DNA of 64,000 nucleotides, taken from assembly GCF_024055715.1 (NCBI RefSeq), contig NZ_JAMXMV010000009.1, forward strand, positions 1 through 64,000. Reading direction: 5' to 3'. Made by a program: the position numbers and the translations under genes. Each line of letters opens with the position of its first letter. The first letter of the stretch is position 1. Below are positions 26,174-34,970 of this stretch, piece after piece. Source of the stretch: Actinoallomurus soli. GTDB taxonomy: Bacteria; Actinomycetota; Actinomycetes; Streptosporangiales; Streptosporangiaceae. The notes under the pieces are model-generated. The model was given only the letters and a program-made list of their open reading frames with translations. It ran no database searches and was not told where the DNA came from.

Positions 26174-26584
26174 ATGCCCACGCAGACCGCCGCGCAGCGA
26201 CGGGCCGAGGCCCGCGCCGCCTACGACGCCTACCTCGCCACCTGCCCCGCCCGCGAGCTGCTGGACCGGATCAGCGACAAGTGGGTCACCCTCATCCTCA
26301 ACGCGCTGGCCGACGGCCCGCGGCGCTACAGCGACCTGGGCCGGACGATCGCGGGCGTGAGCCAGAAGATGCTCACGCAGACCCTGCGGGCCCTCGAACG
26401 GGACGGCCTGGTCACCCGGAGCGTCACCCCGTCCGTGCCGGTCCGCGTCGACTACGAGCTGACCCCGCTCGGCACGAGCCTGCTGCCGATCGTGCGGGCG
26501 GTGAAGGATTGGGCGCAGACGCACATCGCGGAGGTGCACGCCGCCCGCGCGTCCTACGACGCGCCGGCCGGCGAGCCGGAGTAG
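26174..26584 (+). CDS. HxlR-family transcriptional regulator
   Basis: The 136-residue protein shows the HxlR signature: a Cys near the N-terminus ([17 protein letters not shown]), followed by [18 protein letters not shown] and [19 protein letters not shown], and the wing [14 protein letters not shown]. In this family the conserved N-terminal cysteine can sense quinones, aldehydes or oxidants (QorR, HypR, YodB). The divergent gene encodes a quinone oxidoreductase, so a QorR-like circuit is a reasonable inference. The 3' end is seven bases from the convergent monooxygenase. Confidence 0.92.
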   Translation: MPTQTAAQRRAEARAAYDAYLATCPARELLDRISDKWVTLILNALADGPRRYSDLGRTIAGVSQKMLTQTLRALERDGLVTRSVTPSVPVRVDYELTPLGTSLLPIVRAVKDWAQTHIAEVHAARASYDAPAGEPE

Positions 26585-26591
26585 CGGCGCG

Positions 26592-27746
26592 TCACCGGGC
26601 CTCGGCGGGGCGCTGGAAGAACCGCAGCATGTCACGCGCGCCGGACATGAAGACCTTCGTGATGTCCGCGGACTCCCGTGCCGCGACTGCGGCGCGCTCG
26701 AACATCGCGGTCTCGTAGTCCTTCAACGCGGCGGCCGGGTCGTCACGCCCGGTGGCCAGGGCGAGGCCGAGCTCGGCGGCGTCGAGCATGGCCATGTTGG
26801 CGCCCTGCCCGACGGGCGGCATCAGGTGTGCCGCGTCGCCGAGCAGCGTCACCCCGGGGACGGGCGCCCAGGTCAGGCCGATCGGCAGCATCGTCACCGG
26901 GCGGGGCACGAAGCGGTCCTCGCACGCCTCGATCAGCGCGGCACACTGCGGCGCCCAGCCGGTGAAGAACTTCACCAGGGACGGGCGGGCCCGCTCCAGG
27001 TCGTCGAAGGGTATGCCGCAGTCGTTCAGCCAGCCCTCCGGAGTGCGGAAGCCGAGGTAGACCCGCACCCCTCCGTCGCCGTTGCGCTGGGCCGACAGGA
27101 AGCGACCGGAGCCGAGGACCCAGTAGTTGCCGCGTCCGATCATGGCCGCGAGTTCGGGATGCGTGCGGTCGATGTCCCGGATGCCGCTCTCGACCGCGTT
27201 CAGGCCGACGTGGAACGGACAGGCGCCGGTGAGCAGGGGGCGGATACGCGAGCGGCCTCCGTCCGCGCCGACGAGGAGATCGCAGTCGACCGGCTCTCCG
27301 TCCGCGAACTGCAGCCGGTGCCCACCGCCGGGCAGGGCGGTGGCGCGCTCGAACACCCGCCCCCACGCGACGGCCTGCTCGGGGAGGGAGTCGATGAGCA
27401 GGTCACGTAGGTCGGCGCGGTCGATCTCGGGCCGGTCCAGCGGGGCATCGTCGGGCGTGTCCTGTTGGAGCAGCACGGTGCCGGCCGGGTCCAGCAGGCG
27501 CAGATCCTGTCCCTCGCGGCGGGCGACGGCCAGGAACTCCTTCTCCAGCCCGGCCTCGCGGAGGGCGCGCTGTCCGCTCTCGGCGTGCAGGTCGAGCGAG
27601 CCGCCCTGGGCGCGGGCGGTCGGGGAGGCGTCGCGCTCGTAGACCACGGCGTCGACGCCGTGGACGTGCAGGACGCGGGCGAGCGTGAGCCCGCCGGGAC
27701 CGCCTCCGACGATCGCGATGCGGGCTCCGTCAATGGGGACGTTCAT
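26592..27746 (-). CDS. TetX-like FAD-dependent monooxygenase
   Basis: The 384-residue group A flavoprotein monooxygenase has the ADP-binding GGGPGG at residues 14-19, YERD at strand 2, GGSLDLHAESGQRAL, RPEIDRADLRDLL, and the FAD motif GDAAHLMPPVGQGANMAMLDA. These segments resemble the tetracycline-inactivating enzyme TetX in order and sequence, though many actinobacterial relatives act on other aromatic substrates. It is divergent from a TetR gene with the tetracycline-repressor type C-terminal domain. Tetracycline or polyketide hydroxylation is a hypothesis, not a demonstrated activity. Confidence 0.85.
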   Translation of the reverse strand: MNVPIDGARIAIVGGGPGGLTLARVLHVHGVDAVVYERDASPTARAQGGSLDLHAESGQRALREAGLEKEFLAVARREGQDLRLLDPAGTVLLQQDTPDDAPLDRPEIDRADLRDLLIDSLPEQAVAWGRVFERATALPGGGHRLQFADGEPVDCDLLVGADGGRSRIRPLLTGACPFHVGLNAVESGIRDIDRTHPELAAMIGRGNYWVLGSGRFLSAQRNGDGGVRVYLGFRTPEGWLNDCGIPFDDLERARPSLVKFFTGWAPQCAALIEACEDRFVPRPVTMLPIGLTWAPVPGVTLLGDAAHLMPPVGQGANMAMLDAAELGLALATGRDDPAAALKDYETAMFERAAVAARESADITKVFMSGARDMLRFFQRPAEAR

Positions 27747-27765
27747 GAGGTCTCCGTTCTCCGGT

Positions 27766-27799
27766 GTCGATACACCGTATCGACCGATACGCCGTATGT
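27766..27799. promoter_or_regulatory. perfect GTCGATAC/GTATCGAC operator plus second copy
   Basis: GTCGATAC and GTATCGAC at 27766-27784 form a perfect 8-bp dyad with spacer ACC. A second copy, CGATAC-GCC-GTATGT, follows at 27785-27799 with one good and one weaker arm. They occupy the gap between the monooxygenase and TetR genes. Confidence 0.7.
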
Positions 27800-27854
27800 G
27801 TCAATGGGATGTATCGTGAGATCCGCCGGCGAAGACCCCAGAGGATGACGAGGC

Positions 27855-28580
27855 GTGATGGCCGTACGACGAGACACCGATGGTGAGTTCACCCCGGTCT
27901 GGGAGCGCCCCGAGCCGCCGAGCCGGCCCGCGCCGAGCCCGCTGAGCAGGGACCGGATCGTCGAGGCGGCGATCCGGCTCGCGGACGCCGACGGGCTGGA
28001 CGCGGTGTCGTTGCGCAAGGTCGCCGCGGCGCTCGACGCCGGTCCGATGCGGCTCTACGGCTACCTGTCCACCAAGACGGAGTTGCTGGACCTCATGGCG
28101 GACGCGGTGTACGGCGAGATCGCGCCGCCCGCGCCGGACGGTGATTGGCGCGCGGCGCTGCGATCCCTCGCGCACGGTCTCCGGGAGGCCGCCCTGCGGC
28201 ACGAGTGGTTCGCCGACCTGCTCGGCGGACGCCCGCCCCTCGGTCCGTGCGCGCTGGCCTACCTGGAGGCGACACTGGCCGCGCTGGACGGCGCCCCGGG
28301 CTTCGATGACGTCGACGCCGTCACCCAGGCCGCCCACACGGTGAACGCCTATGTGATCGGGGCGGTGCGAAGCGAGATCGCCGAGTCGCGCACCGAACGC
28401 GCCACCGGCCTGGACGAGCGACGATGGCAGGCCGCCAACGGCCCGTACCTCGACCGGCTGCTGGCCACCGGGCGCTATCCCGCGCTGGCCAAGATGGTCG
28501 GAGGCGGCCCGCACCCGGACGCGGAGACCGCCTTCGCCACCGGCCTCGATCAGGTACTCGCCGGCATCACCGCCCGATGA
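27855..28580 (+). CDS. TetR-family regulator (TetR_C_1 type)
   Basis: The 241-residue regulator has a helix-turn-helix at about residues 35-80 (RIVEAAIRLADADGLDAVSL, RKVAAALDAGPMRLYGYL) and a C-terminal tetracycline-repressor-like domain. It opens with GTG-ATG, so either codon may start. It is divergent from the TetX-like monooxygenase, and the perfect palindromes between them make direct repression of that gene very likely. Recognition of a tetracycline-like ligand is inferred only from the pairing. Confidence 0.9.
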   Translation: MMAVRRDTDGEFTPVWERPEPPSRPAPSPLSRDRIVEAAIRLADADGLDAVSLRKVAAALDAGPMRLYGYLSTKTELLDLMADAVYGEIAPPAPDGDWRAALRSLAHGLREAALRHEWFADLLGGRPPLGPCALAYLEATLAALDGAPGFDDVDAVTQAAHTVNAYVIGAVRSEIAESRTERATGLDERRWQAANGPYLDRLLATGRYPALAKMVGGGPHPDAETAFATGLDQVLAGITAR

Positions 28581-28640
28581 GACCGTGAGCGTGCGGCGTC
28601 AGGCCGGGACGTTCCCCAGTGGCGGGACGTCCGGCGCGCG

Positions 28641-29351
28641 TCACCCGGCGCGGGTCGCCGCCCGGCGATCGTGGATCTTCTCCCCGGCGGTCGTGAGGGC
28701 CTCGTCGTAGCGGCGGAGGACGACCCGGGCCAGGGCGTCGTGCACGCCCAGCGGCGGTGCGACCGCGTCGGCGCCCGCGGCGAGGAGGCGGTCGTGGAAG
28801 TGGCCGGGCGCGAGCAGGTAGGAGGCGACCGCGACGCGGCGGGCGCCCCGGGCCCGCAGGTCCCGGACGACCTCGGCGAGATCGGGTCCCGCCCCGGCCG
28901 CCAGGCCGTACGCCACGGGGCGGCGCAGGCGGCGGCCCAGCAGGCGGGCGGCGGAGGCCGCGTCGGCGATTCCCTGGGGGTCGGAGGTGCCGGCCGCGCC
29001 CAGCACGACCGCGTCCGCGTGCCGGTCCCGGCCCAGCCGGTCGGCGAGCGCGCCGGCCAGCAGCGGATGCGGCCCCAGGGGCCGGGCGACCGTGGCGGAC
29101 GGGCCGACGCGGCCGGGGATGTCCACCAGCGTGTGGTAGCCGCGGCCGAGCATCAGCGGGACCGCCACGACCGGCCCGCTCCCGGTGGGAAGCGCGGCGA
29201 GGGCGTCTTCCAGGGAGGGCTCGGTGATCTCGGCGTACGACTCGGCGACGGTCAAGCCAGGGCGCAGAGTGCGAAGCCGTTCGAGGAGGGCGCGGATGAC
29301 GTCGACTCCGGCCGGGTCGCGGGTGCCGTGTCCGACCGCGAGCAGCGTCAC
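28641..29351 (-). CDS. CbiX/SirB-type sirohydrochlorin chelatase
   Basis: The 236-residue protein has two repeated CbiX-like halves: N-terminal AVGHGTRDPAG with the metal-binding His, and a second site in SYLLAPGHFHDRL. Such enzymes insert Fe2+ (siroheme) or Co2+ (cobalamin) into sirohydrochlorin. It is the last gene of the nirB-nirD-hemD-cbiX operon and its GTG overlaps the hemD-type stop by 4 bp. NirB needs siroheme, so iron insertion for siroheme is the likely job. Confidence 0.88.
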   Translation of the reverse strand: MTLLAVGHGTRDPAGVDVIRALLERLRTLRPGLTVAESYAEITEPSLEDALAALPTGSGPVVAVPLMLGRGYHTLVDIPGRVGPSATVARPLGPHPLLAGALADRLGRDRHADAVVLGAAGTSDPQGIADAASAARLLGRRLRRPVAYGLAAGAGPDLAEVVRDLRARGARRVAVASYLLAPGHFHDRLLAAGADAVAPPLGVHDALARVVLRRYDEALTTAGEKIHDRRAATRAG

Positions 29352-30532
29352 ACCGCCTCCGGAGCGCCGGTGAGCCGGGCAGGCCCGGGACGGACGGGAT
29401 CGCAGGCCAGCCGGTAGCCGCGCTTGACCACGGTCTCGACGAGCCCGCCCCGGCCGAGGCCGCGGCGCAGCCGCGCGACCGCCATCTCCACGGCGTGCTC
29501 GTCCGGATGCGGGCGGCCCGGGGTCGCGCCGCCCGGCAGCGTCCGGCTCGGCAGCACGGTGCACAGTTCGGCACGGGAGACCACGTGGCCGGGCCGCCGG
29601 GCGAGGGCGCGGAGGATCGCCATGGGCGCGGGCGCGATCGGCTTGAGCTGCCCGTCGATGACCACGGCGTGTCCGCGCAGTTCGAGGGCGTGACCGGCCA
29701 CGGCGACCCGGCTGGACCGCCGGACGGGCAGTTCGGCGGCGAGCGTCCGGACGAGCGCGCCGAGGCGGGCCCGCTCGGGACGTACCGTCGCCACGTCTCG
29801 CTCCTCCAGCGGCGCGGCGGTCACCGATCCGACGCACGCGGCGACCACCTGCGTGCGCAGCGCCTCCAGCAGCGGATCCTCGAGGTTGTCGTCGGCCGCG
29901 ACGGCCAGAGTGGCGGACACCGCCGGGGCGCTCGTGAAGGTGATCGCGTCGATGGTGCCCGCCACCGCCTGCCCGACGAGCCTGCGCAGCGGCGTCGGGT
30001 CGTCGGTGCGGGCCCAGCGGTACACCGGGACCTCCACGACGTCGGCGCCCGCGCGCCGCAGCGTGCCGGTGAGGTGCGGCGTCGGATCGCCGTACAGCTG
30101 AACGGCGATCCGGCGTCCCCGCAGGTCCTCCTCCAGGAGATGGCGCAGGACCTCGTCGCAGTTCTCCGACTCGGGCGACCACGCCTCGGCCATCCCGGCG
30201 GCGCGCACGGCGCCCTTGGCCTTCGGCCCGCGGGCCAGGATGCGCACGTCGCCCAGACGCTTGATCAGGTCGTCCCGCAACCCCCAGCCGTCGGCCGTCT
30301 CCAGCCAGGCCCGGAAGCCGATCCCGGTCGTGACGATCACGTCGTCGACCGGGTCCGCGAGGATCTCGCGGGTGGCCGCCAGCAGCTCGGCGTCGTCGGC
30401 GAGCGGCACCAGCCGGATCGCGGGGGCGTACACGACGCGCGCGCCCTTGCGCTCCAGCAGCGCCGTCAGCTCCTCGTGCCGCCGCGCCGCCGTGACGCCC
30501 ACGGTGAATCCGGCCAGGGGCGTGTCCTTCAC
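29348..30532 (-). CDS. uroporphyrinogen-III synthase fused to an OmpR-type winged helix
   Basis: The 394-residue protein joins a HemD domain (residues about 1-265: GFTVGVTAARRHEELTALLE, TTGIGFRAWLE, ITFTSAPAVSATL) to a C-terminal winged helix of the Trans_reg_C type (LRALARRPGHVVSRAELC, HAVEMAVARLRRGLG, VKRGYRL). The same fusion exists in mycobacteria next to nirBD. HemD makes uroporphyrinogen III, the siroheme and heme precursor; the DNA-binding part suggests it also regulates. It overlaps nirD and cbiX by 4 bp each. Confidence 0.9.
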   Translation of the reverse strand: MKDTPLAGFTVGVTAARRHEELTALLERKGARVVYAPAIRLVPLADDAELLAATREILADPVDDVIVTTGIGFRAWLETADGWGLRDDLIKRLGDVRILARGPKAKGAVRAAGMAEAWSPESENCDEVLRHLLEEDLRGRRIAVQLYGDPTPHLTGTLRRAGADVVEVPVYRWARTDDPTPLRRLVGQAVAGTIDAITFTSAPAVSATLAVAADDNLEDPLLEALRTQVVAACVGSVTAAPLEERDVATVRPERARLGALVRTLAAELPVRRSSRVAVAGHALELRGHAVVIDGQLKPIAPAPMAILRALARRPGHVVSRAELCTVLPSRTLPGGATPGRPHPDEHAVEMAVARLRRGLGRGGLVETVVKRGYRLACDPVRPGPARLTGAPEAV

Positions 30533-30903
30533 GACTCGGCCACCTCCACGCGGCGGCCGGCGCGCCGTATCCGGAACACCGGCACGGACACGGCCGGGTC
30601 GTCCAGGCAGCGGCCCGTGGTCAGGTCGAACACCTGCTTGTACATCGGGGAGGCCACGGTGGGCAGGCCATCACGGGTTCCGACGATCCCCCAGGCCAGG
30701 ACGTTCGCGCCGCTGAACGGGTCGTGGCCGGACAGGGCGTGGAGCGCGCCGTCGTAGGTGCGGAAGATCGCGACCTGACGATCGCCGACCAGCGCGCAGA
30801 CGCCACGCTCGGGCTGCAGGTCGTCATAGTCGCAGACGGTCGTCCACCGGGTCTCGTTCAGCGTGCCGGTGCCCGCGGGCGCCGGCGCAAGGGTCTCGGT
30901 CAA
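30529..30903 (-). CDS. nirD: nitrite reductase (NADH) small subunit
   Basis: The 124-residue protein has the Rieske-like NirD fold (TTVCDYDDLQPERGVCALVG, ALHALSGHDPFSGANVL, GTRDGLPTVASPMYKQVFDL) but lacks the Cys-His pairs of a [2Fe-2S] Rieske centre, as expected for NirD, which has a structural role. With NirB it forms the cytoplasmic NADH-dependent nitrite reductase. It lies 62 bp after nirB and overlaps the downstream hemD-type gene by 4 bp. Confidence 0.95.
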   Translation of the reverse strand: MTETLAPAPAGTGTLNETRWTTVCDYDDLQPERGVCALVGDRQVAIFRTYDGALHALSGHDPFSGANVLAWGIVGTRDGLPTVASPMYKQVFDLTTGRCLDDPAVSVPVFRIRRAGRRVEVAES

Positions 30904-30965
30904 CGGATTCTCCTCTCACTCCGCCCGCCCGGCGGCTTCCCGCGGGCCGGCGACGCGCGCGCCGG

Positions 30966-33431
30966 TCAACGGGTCACCTCCACCATCACGGGCTTGATCT
31001 GCTCACGTTCGGGCTCGAAGACGATGCTCGGGTCGGGCATGCCGGGCGCGTTGACGAAGGAGACGAAGCGGCGCAGCTTCTCCGGGTCCTCCAGGATCGC
31101 CCGCCACTCGTCGGAGTAGCCCGCCACGTGGCGTTCCATGGCCGCGTCGAGCTCGGCGCAGATGCCGAGCCGGTCCTCGACGATGACCTCGCGCAGGTAG
31201 TCGAGGCCGCCGTCGAGGTTCTCCAGCCAGGACGCGGTGCGCTGCAGCCGGTCGGCGGTGCGGACGTAGAACATCAGGAACCGGTCGATGTAGCGGATCA
31301 GCGTGTCCTCATCCAGGTCCTGCGCGAACAGGTCCGCGTGGCGCGGCCGCATCCCGCCGTTCCCGGCGAGGTAGAGGTTCCACCCGCGCTCCGTGGCGAT
31401 GACGCCGAAGTCCTTGCTCTGCGCCTCGGCGCACTCGCGGGCGCACCCGGACACCGCCGACTTGATCTTGTGCGGCGCGCGCAGGCCCCGGTAGCGCAGC
31501 TCGAGCCGGATGGCGAGGCCGACCGAGTCCTGGACGCCGTAGCGGCACCACGTGGACCCCACGCAGGACTTGACGGTCCGCAGCGCCTTGCCGTACGCGT
31601 GGCCGGACTCGAACCCGGCGTCGATCAGCCTCTTCCAGATCTCCGGCAGCTGCTCGACGCGGGCCCCGAACATGTCGATCCGCTGCCCGCCGGTGATCTT
31701 CGTGTAAAGCCCGAACTCGCGGGCGACCTCGCCGATGACGATCAGCCTCTCCGGCGTGATCTCCCCGCCCGGGATGCGCGGCACCACCGAGTAGGTGCCG
31801 TTCTTCTGCATGTTCGCGAGGAACCGGTCGTTGGTGTCCTGCAGGCCCGCCTGCTCGCCGTCCAGGATGTGGCCGTTGCCGAGGCTGGCCAGGATCGAGG
31901 CGACCACCGGCTTGCAGATGTCGCAGCCCCGGCCGCGCCCGTGCTCGGCGATCAGCTGGGAGAAGGTCGCGATCCCGCGCACCCGGACGATGTCGAACAG
32001 CTCCGCGCGGCTGTGGTCGAAGTGCTCGCACAGGGCCTTGCTCACCTCGACGCCGGCGGCGGTCAGCTCCGCGTCGAGGATCTTCTTGACGAGCGGCACG
32101 CAGCTGCCGCAGCCGGTGCCCGCCCTGGTGCAGGCCTTCACGGCGGGCACGTCGGTCAGCCCGTCCTCGGCGATCGCGGCGCGGATCGTCCCGGCGGTCA
32201 CGTTGTTGCAGCTGCAGATGACGGTCGCCTCGGGCAGCGCGCCGCCCGCCGCCTCGGTGCCGCCGAACAGCGCCTGCTCGGGCGTCCCGGGCAGCTTCGC
32301 GCCGACGTAGGCGCGCAGCGCCGGGTAGGACGAGGCGTCGCCGACCAGGACGCCGCCGAGCAGGGTCTGCGCGTCGTCGCTGACGACGAGGCGCTTGTAG
32401 ATCCCGGCGACCGGGTCGGTGTAGATCACGTCGAGGGCGTCGGCGGACGGGTCGCCGAAGCTGGCCACGTCCACGCCCATCAGCTTCAGCTGCGTCGACA
32501 GGTCCGCGCCGGTGAAGCGCGCCTCCCCGCCCAGCAGCCGGTCGGCGACCACCTCGGCCATCGTGAAGCACGGGCCGACCAGGCCGTAGACCATGCCCCC
32601 GACGAGGGCGCACTCGCCGATCGCGAAGACCCGCGGGTCCTCGGTGCGGCAGGCGTCGTCGACGACGATGCCGCCGCGCTCCCCCACCGGCAGGCCGGCG
32701 GCGCGGGCGAGGTCGTCGCGCGGGCGGATGCCGGCCGAGAAGACGACCACGCCGGCGTCGATGACGACGTCGCCGGCCAGGCGCACGCCGCCGGGCTCGA
32801 CGCGTTCGAGGCCGACGCCGGTGTGCACGGTCATGCCCAGGGCCTCGATGTGACGGCGCAGCATCGCGCCGCCGCCCTCGTCGAGCTGGCGGGGCATCAG
32901 CCAGGGCGCCACCTCGACGACGTGGGTGTCCAGACCGAGCCCCTGGAGCGCGCGGGCGGCCTCCAGCCCGAGCAGTCCGCCGCCGACGACCACCCCGGCC
33001 CGCGGCCTTGACGTAGTAAGGTCGGCGCCGGCCGCGGCGGCGCGCAGCGCGTCGAGGTCCTCGATCGTCCGGTAGACGAAGGCGTGCTCGGCGCCCGGGA
33101 CCGGGGGCACGAACGGCACCGACCCGGTGGCCAGCACCAGTGCGTCGTACGGCAGGGTCGCCCCCGCGTCCGTACGGACGACGCCGGCGGCGCGGTCGAT
33201 CGCGGTGACCCGCTCCCCGGTCCGCACGACCACGCTCTCGTCGTGCGGCGGGTAGCCGAGGTCGGCGTCGTCGGTGAGGTAGGACGTCAGCGCGACGCGG
33301 TCATAGGCCGCGCGCGGCTCCTCCCCCACCACCGTGATCCGCCACCGGCCGGCGGAGTCGCGCTCCCGCAGGGCCTCGACGAGGCGATGCGCCGCCGGAC
33401 CGTGGCCGACGACGACAAGACGGCTGGTCAT
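30966..33431 (-). CDS. nirB: nitrite reductase (NADH) large subunit
   Basis: The 821-residue protein reduces nitrite to ammonium. Domains in order: FAD/NADH oxidoreductase (residues 1 to about 390), BFD-like [2Fe-2S] region (CSCNN from residue 406 with CGSC), a second Cys-rich segment (CDICKP), then the siroheme/[4Fe-4S] domain with C623-x5-C629 (CVGSTWCRYG) and C663-x3-C667 (SGCARECAEA). All cofactor cysteines are present. A four-half-site GlnR-type array lies 50-90 bp upstream, so nitrogen control is likely. It heads the nirB-nirD-hemD-cbiX operon. Confidence 0.97.
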   Translation of the reverse strand: MTSRLVVVGHGPAAHRLVEALRERDSAGRWRITVVGEEPRAAYDRVALTSYLTDDADLGYPPHDESVVVRTGERVTAIDRAAGVVRTDAGATLPYDALVLATGSVPFVPPVPGAEHAFVYRTIEDLDALRAAAAGADLTTSRPRAGVVVGGGLLGLEAARALQGLGLDTHVVEVAPWLMPRQLDEGGGAMLRRHIEALGMTVHTGVGLERVEPGGVRLAGDVVIDAGVVVFSAGIRPRDDLARAAGLPVGERGGIVVDDACRTEDPRVFAIGECALVGGMVYGLVGPCFTMAEVVADRLLGGEARFTGADLSTQLKLMGVDVASFGDPSADALDVIYTDPVAGIYKRLVVSDDAQTLLGGVLVGDASSYPALRAYVGAKLPGTPEQALFGGTEAAGGALPEATVICSCNNVTAGTIRAAIAEDGLTDVPAVKACTRAGTGCGSCVPLVKKILDAELTAAGVEVSKALCEHFDHSRAELFDIVRVRGIATFSQLIAEHGRGRGCDICKPVVASILASLGNGHILDGEQAGLQDTNDRFLANMQKNGTYSVVPRIPGGEITPERLIVIGEVAREFGLYTKITGGQRIDMFGARVEQLPEIWKRLIDAGFESGHAYGKALRTVKSCVGSTWCRYGVQDSVGLAIRLELRYRGLRAPHKIKSAVSGCARECAEAQSKDFGVIATERGWNLYLAGNGGMRPRHADLFAQDLDEDTLIRYIDRFLMFYVRTADRLQRTASWLENLDGGLDYLREVIVEDRLGICAELDAAMERHVAGYSDEWRAILEDPEKLRRFVSFVNAPGMPDPSIVFEPEREQIKPVMVEVTR

Positions 33432-33482
33432 CCGAATTCAGTCCTCCCCGACGCGACTTGACCTCGATCTTGACGACCGGGC

Positions 33483-33520
33483 GTTTCGCGTCTGCGTCCC
33501 GCTTGTTACCGCTGTGCTAC
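33483..33520. promoter_or_regulatory. GlnR-type box array upstream of nirB
   Basis: Four half-sites at exact 11-bp steps: GTTTC (33483), GCGTC (33494), GTTAC (33505), GCTAC (33516). This is the reverse-strand form of the actinobacterial GlnR pattern GTnAC-n6-GnAAC repeated twice. It sits about 50 bp upstream of the nirB start. Confidence 0.7.
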
Positions 33521-33527
33521 AAGCCGC

Positions 33528-34970
33528 TCACCTACGGCCTGACCTGGTGGGGAACGTCACCTCCTGAGTTCCGAGCCACTCGAGGATCCCTTCGACGGTG
33601 TCCCGGCAGCCGCCGCAGCCCGTCGTCGCGCGCGTCATCGTGGCGATGTCGGCGACCTCCCGCGCGCCCTCCTCCCAGCAGGCGCGGATCCGGCCCTTGC
33701 TGACGTTGTTGCAGTGACAGACCACCGCGGCGTCCGGAATCCGCACCGGCGTCTCGGTCGGCGTCGCCGGGCTCAGCCCGGTGAACAACAGCCCCAGCCG
33801 GTCCGACGGCACCGGGGCGGCCCGGTCGTACAACTGGGTGAGCAGCCCGGCCGTCGTCGTCTCGCCGAGCAGGATCGCGCCGACCAGCCGGTCGTCCCGG
33901 ATCACGACCTTCTTGTACGTGCCGCGCGTCGGGTCGGCGAAGCGGACGACCTCGGCCTCGTCGTCGCCGAGCGTCGTCTCGCCCATGGCGGCCAGTTCGA
34001 TCCCCGCGGCCTTGAGCCGGGTGACCTGGCGGGACCCCTCGTAGCGGGCGTCACCGCCGGTGAGCAGGTCGGCGAGGATCCGGGCCTGTTCCCAGGCGGG
34101 CGCGACCAGTCCGTACACCGTGCCCTGGTGCTGGGCGCACTCCCCGATCGCGTGGACGTCCGGGTCGTCGATCGAACGGAGCCGGTCGTCGACCACGACG
34201 CCGCGGTCCACGGTGAGCCCGGCGGCCCTCGCCAGCCCCGTCTCGGGACGAATGCCGCAGGCGAGCACCACCAGGTCCGCGGGGAGCACCGCCCCGTCGT
34301 CCAGCTCGATGCCCGTGACGCGCCCGCTCTCGGCCCGTGCCCCGGTCAGGCGCGCCCCGACGAGCGTACGGACGCCGAGGTCGCCGATGGTGCGCTGCAG
34401 CACTCCGCCGGCCTCGGCGTCCAGCTGCCGTTCCATCAGGTGCCCGCCCAGGTGGACGACGGTGACCGGCAGGTCACGGCCCGCCAGCCCGCGCGCCGCC
34501 TCCAGGCCGAGCAGCCCGCCGCCGACGACGACCGCGGACCGCGCGCCGCCGGCCAGCCGGATGATCGCCTCGCAGTCGCCGAGCGTGCGGAAGGCGACGA
34601 CGCCCTCGGCGTCCAGTCCCGGCAGCGGCGGGACGACCGGGGCGCTGCCGGTGGCGAGCACCAGCGTGCCGTACCCGGTGACGGTGCCGTCGGCGCAGGT
34701 CACCGTCTTGCGTTCCCGATCGATCGCGACGATCTCCTGCCCGAGGCGGGCGTCGACGCCGTTCGCGGCGTACCACGCCGGGTCGGTCAGGCCGATGTCG
34801 CCGGGCGCGGTGACACCGGCCAGGACGTTCGACAGCAGCACCCGGTTGTACGGCTGGGCGGCCTCGGCGCCGAAGACGGTGATCCGCAGGTTCCGGTCGC
34901 GGGCCCGCAGCTCGGAGACGAGCCGGGAGCCCGCCATGCCGTTGCCGACGATCACGATGTGTCGGTTCAC
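33528..34970 (-). CDS. NAD(P)/FAD oxidoreductase, nitrate reductase electron-transfer subunit (NasB-like)
   Basis: The 480-residue protein resembles the N-terminal half of NirB: an FAD site VIVGNGMAGSRLVSEL, an NADH site SAVVVGGGLLGLEAARGLAG, the HAIGECAQHQGTVYGLVAP motif, and a C-terminal BFD-like [2Fe-2S] domain (VVCHCNNVSKGRIRAC, TTGCGGCRDTVEG). It lacks a siroheme domain. Its GTG overlaps the nitrate reductase stop by 4 bp, so it most likely feeds electrons from NAD(P)H to that enzyme, like NasB of Bacillus. Confidence 0.88.
   Translation of the reverse strand: MNRHIVIVGNGMAGSRLVSELRARDRNLRITVFGAEAAQPYNRVLLSNVLAGVTAPGDIGLTDPAWYAANGVDARLGQEIVAIDRERKTVTCADGTVTGYGTLVLATGSAPVVPPLPGLDAEGVVAFRTLGDCEAIIRLAGGARSAVVVGGGLLGLEAARGLAGRDLPVTVVHLGGHLMERQLDAEAGGVLQRTIGDLGVRTLVGARLTGARAESGRVTGIELDDGAVLPADLVVLACGIRPETGLARAAGLTVDRGVVVDDRLRSIDDPDVHAIGECAQHQGTVYGLVAPAWEQARILADLLTGGDARYEGSRQVTRLKAAGIELAAMGETTLGDDEAEVVRFADPTRGTYKKVVIRDDRLVGAILLGETTTAGLLTQLYDRAAPVPSDRLGLLFTGLSPATPTETPVRIPDAAVVCHCNNVSKGRIRACWEEGAREVADIATMTRATTGCGGCRDTVEGILEWLGTQEVTFPTRSGRR

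Noticed and set aside
30529-30903. A Rieske ferredoxin function for the small subunit
   Set aside because: The Cys-His ligand pairs are absent; the sequence fits NirD, which carries no cluster.
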